A stretch of DNA of 64,000 nt from Clarkia xantiana subsp. parviflora (Eukaryota; Streptophyta; Magnoliopsida; Myrtales; Onagraceae). Shown here piece after piece: positions 56,688 through 64,000 of the stretch. The stretch lies in contig JAPTYO010000012.1 in assembly GCA_036873135.1 (NCBI GenBank), positions 11,354,090 to 11,418,089 on the forward strand, read 5' to 3'. A program made the translations under genes and the position numbers. The notes beneath the pieces are model-generated. The model was not told the DNA's origin, ran no database searches, and worked only from the letters and a program-made list of their open reading frames with translations. How positions within the stretch are numbered: position 1 is the stretch's first letter; each line of letters starts with the position of its first letter.

Positions 56688-56692
56688 GTATG

Positions 56693-57439
56693 AACAAGAT
56701 TCCTAATCAAAAAAGGCAGACATAGATTACTTTCAAGAGAAATACATTCATGATTTGAGAGAGAAAAATGAAATCAATACTGTTAAACTGAATGAGATCT
56801 GTCATCCAAGGTTAAAAAAAAAAAAAAAACTTGCAAAAGAGTGTTTAGTCTAGCCCTTGTTAGAAAACTCAAAGAAAAAAGCACCACACAAACCGAGAGA
56901 AAAGAGAACCAGCTGTACACTTTCTTTCAACACTCAAACTCTCAGTTTATGGATTTTTTTTTGTTAAAGGAGTATTATGGGAGAAGATAAAGAAGAAGAT
57001 AGACTAATTAGATTTAAAAGGCATGATGTGTGTTCATGGAGAATAGAGAATCTATATCTATATATAATATAATTTCAAAGTGATGCACAATATGTTGACA
57101 AGTCAGCAAATTTAAAATCTTCACTTAATTCTATTGGTCCATCTAGATCATATGTTACAAATGATCATGTGACATCATCTTTTTGAACATGTGGACACCT
57201 TAAGATTGTGCCAAAGCTCCACATTCAACCTTGAAAGTGGTTACAACTCTTTAATAAGTTACATAGCAATATTAATTAATAATCTACTATTAGGCAAAAA
57301 AAATATATATACTAAAAACTAAACTAAAATACAATATACTTATGCTTCATTTTATAAAATACTATTTGGATAAATACAAATATTAAATATATAAGTATAT
57401 ATATATATACATATTATCATGTGGCATAATATTTATAAA
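56693..57439. other. Intergenic, AT-rich
   Basis: No gene. A TCTATATATAATATAATTTC string at ~57055 looks like a Helitron 5' end in plus orientation but has no matching 3' end. Confidence 0.45.
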
Positions 57440-57480
57440 CTAGGTATTTTCCCCGCGCAATGCGCGGAGTTCAAATTTTC
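57440..57480 (-). mobile_element. Helitron 3' terminus, partner end not found
   Basis: The minus strand ends with hairpin CCGCGCATTGCGCGG, then GGAAAATAC and CTAG (57443-57440) followed by host T. The body would extend to higher coordinates, where a LINE begins at ~57.54 kb. The 5' TC end is not seen, so the LINE may be nested in it or the Helitron is truncated. Confidence 0.55.
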
Positions 57481-57794
57481 TATAAGTATTTTGAGATTTT
57501 TTAAAATAAATCTTGAAAACAAACTAAATAGTTAATAGTTTATTTAGGGTTTTCTCTCCCTAGCGCCGCTGTGTGAGAGACTCCTTCGTGACTGCCGCCG
57601 GAGCTGGTTACTATCTCTGTCGTCCTGAACTGGTACGTCCTGGCTTCCCTTACCGGAGGGATTATTTTCTTCAACGCCAAGAATCAATTGACGTTGAGGA
57701 ATTTTCTAAATTTGCTAAAATCGTTGGAAGCCAAAACCCTAACTTTCTGTGCAGAGAAGACGAATACGTTTGGTTATAGGGTGATTGGCAAGAA

Positions 57795-59312
57795 TGAATC
57801 CAAACGCTAATTATGATGAGAACAATCATGCTGGAGGTATGCGACTGGGGTTAATCGGACAAGCAAGTAATCATGGAGGGCTAAAAAAAGGGGAAAGTAA
57901 TATCACGGAAACCAGTCAAAAACCTAGCAATCCAAAAAGCCCTACAAATAGCTTGGTCGAAATTCTCTGACATCGAGATGGAGGAGGTCAATGACCGAGT
58001 CATGCTCTTCAGTTTCAAATCAAACAAGGACTGTGAGGCAATACTGAACATGGGTCCATGGGCAATACAAGGACATTGCTTAAGCCTAAAGAAGTGGGAA
58101 GATAACATAAGCCTCGATAGTGTGGACTTTCATCTTGTCCAATTCTGGACTCAAATACACGGATTAGAAAAGGCTCGGATCAATGAAACTAATGCAAATA
58201 CGATTTGGAATAGAATCGGGACCATGCTGGAAGTCGAACCTATTGGAGGGAATGAAGGGCATACAAGGGGCTACATCAAGATTAAAGTGCTAATAGACAC
58301 AACTAGACCACTACCTCCTGGTTTCTGGTGGACGAACGACTCGGGTGAGGATAAATGGGCGGAGATTAAATACGAGAGACTCCCAGATCTTTGCTACGGT
58401 TGTGGGAAACTAGGCCATACAGTATCGGGATGCAAAAAAGAAATAGTTTTATCTTCATCCAGACCAGGCTTGCCTATGTACGGATCCTGGTTGGCAGGAA
58501 TGCGACCACGTAATTTGACCAAGAAAAGTAAAGCAGTGGGGAGGAAAGACGGGGAAGGAGACAATGGAGATGGGCTAAAGAAATGGAGGAAACTAATGGA
58601 GAGTGCAACAATGGATGGTGGGAATGAGGAGCCTCATATCAGCAGTGAGCCGGTATCCATGCCTGCATATAGTGCAGAGGGGGGAGAGCAACAGACTTTG
58701 ATTCCAAACATGGACGCAGACCCTCAAATGCAAAACCCTAGTTGGATTGGGAACCCCATGCATATCCCGATCGTGATACACCTTCCCCAGGAGACCCAAA
58801 ACCTGCTCTTAACCTCATCGACGAGCCACCATGAGAACCTGTTCAACACCATCCTTCCTGAGGATAGGCCGTCTGATTTGCTCGCAATAACAACCGCTCT
58901 AAGGGTGGAAAAAGGCTCGCCAAATCCACTACTCTCCCCCAACCAAGTGAGCTTACAAGAAGTTGACAATAATGAACAAGATGACGAATGCTTGTCGCCG
59001 ATTAGAGAAGGGATTATTCCCGAAGTTCCAACAGGGCTGAGTCCAATTATCAAAAGAATGTCAATCAAACGAAAAGCTGATAGAGATGGGGAAGAGGAAA
59101 TCAATTGTGGAAAGAGAACCAAAGCGATAGTGTTGGGGAAAGAAAAGGCTAGTCCAAAGGCACAAAATGGTAAGAGGGGTAGGGGAAGACCAAGAGGGAG
59201 CATAGGAAAGGCAAGAAAACCTGGGACTAGTACAAACCGGGGGTGTCTTGATATTGTAGTGTATGAAATGGGTTCTGGTGGTTGTCCCAAAACAGCCACA
59301 CGGGGGCCATGA
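57795..59312 (+). pseudogene. LINE ORF1 (DUF4283, CCHC zinc knuckle)
   Basis: The main frame is open to the TGA at 59310-59312 and can be followed upstream at least to ~57915; the ATG at 57978 is internal. The N-terminal part (from 57795, MNPNANYDENN) is in another frame, so one frameshift separates them. The DUF4283-type RNA-binding region covers ~57950-58370. The zinc knuckle CYGCGKLGHTVSGCKKE is at ~58400-58450. The rest is Ser/Pro-rich and then basic (KRGRGRPRGS). It would coat LINE RNA as a nucleic-acid-binding partner of ORF2. Confidence 0.82.
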
Positions 59313-62300
59313 GTACGCTAAGCTGGAACTGTCAGGAACTTGGATCCGACCTGACGGTTCCACATCTGAAGGATCTCGTGGGAAGATATAAGACGACCGT
59401 TATCTTTCTCATGGAAACAAAAAACAAGTCGGGAATGTGTGAGCGTATTCGTAGGGAAATAAGAATGAAGGGAGCGGATTACGTGGAGCCGATAGGGAGA
59501 TCGGGAGGTTTAGCGTTGTGGTGGACAAATGAAGTCAAGGTTGAGGTATACTATAAATCCAGACATATTATTGACTGTCGGGTTAGTAATAAAGAAGGGA
59601 TCCTTTGGTACCTAACATGTGTTTATGGCCATCCTGAGTCGTTAAGTTCCCGACTAGAAAGCTGGGAAATAATAAAAGGAATAGCAAGGAGAAGATCAGA
59701 GCCATGGATATGTATGGGTGATTTTAATGAGATACGAACCCACCAGGAGAAACAAGGAGGGCAAAGAAAGGAACAAACACGTATTGACCACTTCAATGAT
59801 ATGATAAATACATCTGCACTTTTGGATATGCACTACCAGGGAAGCATCTATACATGGTCGAATAATCGTCGGAATGGCATTTGCGTACGGGAGAGACTAG
59901 ACCGAGCAATAGCAAGCCCATCCTGGGTTACAAAATTTCCAAAAGCTCAGGTCTTTCACAAACTAGCAATTGGGTCAGACCATAGTCCAATAGTGGTAGT
60001 CCCAAATTATGAAGACGCTCGGGGACCAAAAATCTTTCGGTTTGAAGAGATGTGGACGGAGCATGAAGAATGTGATCCGCTAGTGCAGACTGCATGAAGA
60101 GAAAACAATGAGAATTTGAGCACACAAGGGGAACTCGTTACGTCCAAGCTCTGTAATTGCCGTAGAAGACTCTCAAGATGGAGTAAGCAAACCTTTGGTC
60201 ACAACAAGCAACTGTTAAAGAGAACATATGACAGCATCAAGAAAGTAAAAGAGGGTCCGATGTCACCGAGCAATTATGATGAAGAAAGGCGACTGAAAAC
60301 AAAGTTAGGATAACTTTGGAAGCGAGAAGAGATATACTGGCGCCAAAGATCTCGTGTTAAGTGGCTAAATTCTGGTGATCGCAACTCCAAATTTTTCCAC
60401 ATGACAACGGTTGATCGGAGGAGAAGGAACAAGATCATCCAACTTGAAAATTTGGCTGGGGCTACCATAACTGAGGAAGATCAGATTTCCGAGGAGTTGA
60501 CCAACTTCTTTCAGAATTTATTCACATCATCCGGACTTCGAAATTGGGGATCAGTTGTGGAGGGTATACCACGACTAGTCAGTACAGAGATGAATGCGGA
60601 ACTAACCAGCGAATTATCAATGGAGGAGATCAAGGTGGCAGCCTTCCAGTTGGGAGGATCCAAAGCGCCAGGACCGGATGGATTCCCGGGATTGTTCTTT
60701 CAAAGATATTGGAGAACGGTAAGCCAAGATGTGTTCAATATGGTTAAGGCGTTCTTCCAAACAGGTACAATACCGCCGATGTTGGGATGTACGGATATAG
60801 CACTCATCCCTAAAGTTCCCAACCCGAGGTCTCCGAGTCAATTCAGGCCAATAAGCCTATGTAATTTCGCTTACAAAGTTATCTCGAAGGTACTAGTGAA
60901 TAGGCTTAAACCTTTCTTGTCGGACATGATTACTCCGTTCCAAAGTGCATTTGTGTCGGGCCGATTAATTCAGGACAACATCATTGTCGCCCATGAAGCC
61001 TTCCACTATCTACGGAACCGGGGAAACACCAGACGAGAGGAGTGTGCGATAAAGGTGGATATGCAAAAATCGTATGACCGAGTAGAATGGGACTTCCTTA
61101 CGGCTATTCTTACCAAATTGGGTTTTTGTGAACAGTGGGTGCAATGTATTTAATCGTGCGTCTCGTCGGTTACGTACCGAATCATCCTCAATGGCAAGAG
61201 GACCCATGCTTTTAAACCAACACGGGGGATTAGGCAAGGTGACCCACTTTCACCTTACCTTTTCATCTTAGTGGCCGATGTACTTTCAAGGAGAATCATA
61301 AGAGCAGTGGACGAACATGAAGTTGAAGGAATAAGAATGAAGAGGGAATGTCCTAGTCTACACCACCTTTTTTTCGCGGACGACTCGATATTCTTCATCA
61401 ATGCGTCAGCCGGAAATGTTGATAGATTAAGGTCGATATTAACCGAGTACTGCACAGTTTCGGGTCAGGCTGTAAAATTCGACAAGTCCAGTGTTTATTT
61501 TGGATCGAATGCACAATAAGGAACGAAAACAAGAGTTGAGCAAGCACTTGGCATCCGAGCAACGCGCAACCCCGACAAGTATCTAGGACTACCAACGATA
61601 TGGTGGAGGTCAAAGAAAGAAGCACTTGGTTTCTTGAAGGAACGAATCATGTCAAAGATCAAGGGTTGGAAATCTCTACTCCTCAACAACGCGGGAAGGG
61701 AAGTCTTAATCAAATCGGTGGTTACGGCCATGCCAACATATACCATGAGCATTTTCCTTCTCCCTAAAACATGGTGTGCGGAAATAAATTCACAAATCGC
61801 TCATTTTTGGTGGGTCCAACGTGGGGGGGGGGGGGGGAGAAAGATACATTGGAGAAGTTGGGACACGTTGACAAAACCGAAGTCGTGTGGAGGGATGGGT
61901 TTCAAAGAGCTTCAAGCTTACAATATGGCCCTTTTGACGAAAATGGCGTGGAGACTTATTAGGAACCCAAATGCATATTGGGCAAAAGTGATAAAGGGCT
62001 TATACCACCTAAGGACCAGCTTGATGGGAGCGACTAAAGGGGCTCGAGCATCTTGGGCATGGACAATTTTATTGGCCGCGCGTGATGTATTAATGGATAA
62101 CGGAATGTGGAAAGTGGGAGATGGCCAAAGTATCAATATCTTCAACGACGCATGGATACCTGGGATCCCCAAGTTTAGAATGCTGCCACCGGACGATCTA
62201 TTCATTAATCAGCTGCAGCAGAAGGTCTCGACCATAATTTCCGACGAACCTCAAAGCTGGATACTAGATTCTCTTCATCGGCAACTAACTAAAGTGCAAC

Positions 62301-63474
62301 AGAATATGATATCCGGCATTCCACTGCCACATAGACCAGAACCCGATAAATTCATATGGCCATACACTAAAGATGGAGAAATAAAGGTAAACTCGGTATA
62401 TAGACATATTAGTTGCGCAGATGGGACGGGGGAGATACTATTTCAAAGCCCCCGGAATGCAATTCCAGCTCTTAAGTGGAAGGACATCTGGTCAATTTGT
62501 ACTATACCGAAGGTTAGATCTTTTGTATGGAAATTAAATTCAAATGCTATTGCGGTAAGAGGAAACCTAAGACGCAGAGGCATGAATGTGGAAGTCGGTT
62601 GTCCGTTCTGTCATGAAGAAGAAACGGCGGCTCACATGTTATTTAAATGCGAATGGACAAAACCGGTGTGGTTCGTAACTCTAAACATGCGAGCTGATGT
62701 AATTGGTGCAATGACAATCCCAGAATGGTTTGCTAATCTAAAGGATATGCCAGCATTGAGGAAAGAAGATCGAGTCAAAAGGTGGGCGTTGATAGGCATG
62801 GTATGCTGGGCGATTTGGAAGGAAAGATGCAGAGCTATTTACGAGAACGACCGACCAAAACCACAACAAACGATAGAGGCGACACAACGAGAATTTGCTG
62901 AGTTTTGGGGAGTACGAAGGGCTCAACAATCCGAGACTCGGAACAGGGATGAAGCACGAAATGAAGAACATTGGAAGCCACCACCTTCGGAGTTTGTAAA
63001 GATCAATTGCGACGCGTCATGGGAAGTAAGGTCACAAACAGGTGGTTTAGGAGGGATTGCTCGGGATCATCATGGGCAGGTTATTGGGGGATTTGGGCAC
63101 TATTCATCAAGGGGGGGGGGGGGGGAAGCTTGGAATTAGAGGTTGCTGCCATTCATGAAGGAATACAACTTGCTATTACAAGAGGATTGACTAAGGTGGT
63201 TATAGAGTCCGATTCCATGGAGGCCATGCATCATTTGCGGAAAGAAGCTCAAAGACAGAACTGGAGAATCTTGACACAAATTGATACCATCCTAAGAAAC
63301 TCCTTAGCGTTGCAAGTAGTGCAATGGTCGTTTATTCCGCGTAATGTTAACGCTTGTGCGAACTGGATTGCCATCCAATCTAGAAAGATGTCGTGTTTTC
63401 ATAATTGGGTGTTTACACCCCCGCCCTCTCTTTTGTCGTTGATTGTTAAGGACCGGGAATTTATCCCCCCGTAG
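59309..63474 (+). pseudogene. LINE ORF2: endonuclease, reverse transcriptase, RNase H
   Basis: ATG at 59309 overlaps the ORF1 stop (ATGA). Endonuclease from WNCQELG to GSDHSPIV (with GDFNEIR) at 59.3-60.0 kb. Reverse transcriptase with SKAPGPDGFPG, RPISLCN, GIRQGDPLSPYLF and the FADD active site at ~61375. zf-RVT segment with CPFCHEEETAAHMLF-CEW at ~62.6 kb. RNase H (INCDASW, LELEVAAIHEG, ESDS) at 63.0-63.4 kb. One frame from 59309 to 63139 carries four stops (60095, 60311, 61151, 61517). A G15 run at 63111-63125 shifts the frame inside RNase H. Few lesions for ~1390 codons, so inactivation is not very old. Confidence 0.9.
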
Positions 63475-63528
63475 ATGTTCTAATTTTGTGATGAATAAAG
63501 TATGATATTTTGAGGCAAAAAAAAAAAA

Positions 63529-64000
63529 GTTATTGAAACAGTAACATGATATCTAAATAACTTTTCAGTTAGATTAATAGTGATTTTTTTTTTACCACTA
63601 CCACAAATTGAGAGTTAGATGACTATTCAAGTTATTCATTAAAAAACGAGCACCTAGGACACCTACAAAAAATTAGGTCCACGAATAGAACTGACAATAA
63701 TGAAAATTTCTATTACTCAAAACAGAGAGGAACCGTCAGAATTAAATCCACAAATAACTAAGTCGTTTCGTCGAAATCAAAGCAATAATAGATAAAATGT
63801 CCAAATGCCCATTGCCTGAGCTGGAGAGGAACTTTTAGAGTCGTTGAATATGCTATAATGCATATAACTGGAGAATAATTGTCATAATCGTTCAATCAGT
63901 TGTAACGCAAAATCAAGCATAAGTACAAATGAAAATAATAAGAATATAAGAAGAAAAGGAGACGCATTGCAACATTGAGGCCTATAATACATATGAACTA
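63529..64000. other. Unassigned sequence at window end
   Basis: AT-rich, no supported frame or repeat; may be flank of a gene outside the window. Confidence 0.4.

Larger units (their letters stand above)
57540..63528 (+). mobile_element. L1-type LINE, ~6 kb, inactivated
   Basis: 5' UTR from about 57.54 kb, ORF1 with DUF4283 and zinc knuckle, ORF2 with endonuclease, reverse transcriptase and RNase H, an AATAAA at 63494 and an A12 tail at 63517-63528. The order is typical of plant L1 elements with a C-terminal RNase H. A TSD could not be recognised, so the 5' limit is approximate. Probably near full length. Confidence 0.88.

Overview
This is a plant nuclear window, very probably from a core eudicot. 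Spliced genes with GT-AG introns are present: a 15-exon Ariadne ubiquitin ligase, a two-exon RABA5-type Rab GTPase and a CNX2 fragment. Other plant-specific families (ATL RING-H2, plant monoacylglycerol-lipase type) sit in AT-rich DNA packed with plant transposons (Tat-lineage Ty3/gypsy, Ty1/copia, L1-type LINE, Mutator-like, hAT, CACTA, Helitron). I cannot name the species from sequence alone.

Layout. 1-829 (-): ATL-type RING-H2 ubiquitin ligase, cut by the window edge. 1658-2623 (-): intronless alpha/beta hydrolase of the MAGL family. 3.0-10.6 kb: a transposon bed. It holds a decayed minus-strand LTR retroelement whose left part hosts a 707-bp Mutator-like foldback and whose LTR hosts a hAT element. 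Two more Mutator-like elements follow, with perfect 9-bp target-site duplications (TSDs). 11220-12483 (-): 5'-truncated CNX2 (molybdenum cofactor step 1) carrying what looks like a hAT excision footprint. 13748-20737 (-): complete Ariadne RBR ligase with a solo LTR in one intron. 22361-39545: a 17.2-kb retroelement with two ~0.8-kb LTRs and an ACTAT TSD. It encodes an unusual spliced coiled-coil protein where gag is expected and contains an opposite-strand Tat-lineage gag-pol (25.3-31.7 kb). 40.1-44.9 kb: three Helitrons in a row, one ~3.1 kb and hosting MITEs. 45503-47467 (-): RABA5-type Rab GTPase, complete. 50084-56687 (+): copia element with apparently identical LTRs but a dead coding region. 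57440 onward: a fourth Helitron end and a nearly full-length but inactivated L1-type LINE (57.5-63.5 kb).

The four host genes that look functional (ATL, MAGL, ARI, RABA5) are all on the minus strand. They do not form a pathway: two are ubiquitin ligases, one a lipid or ester hydrolase, one a secretory-pathway GTPase. The most notable observations are the footprint in CNX2, the composite Tat-type element with its spliced non-gag ORF and opposite-strand partner sharing the same primer-binding site, the young copia element with dead pol, and the family of Mutator-like foldbacks with perfect 9-bp duplications. All exon boundaries were read by eye from splice signals and reading frame; no similarity search was run.
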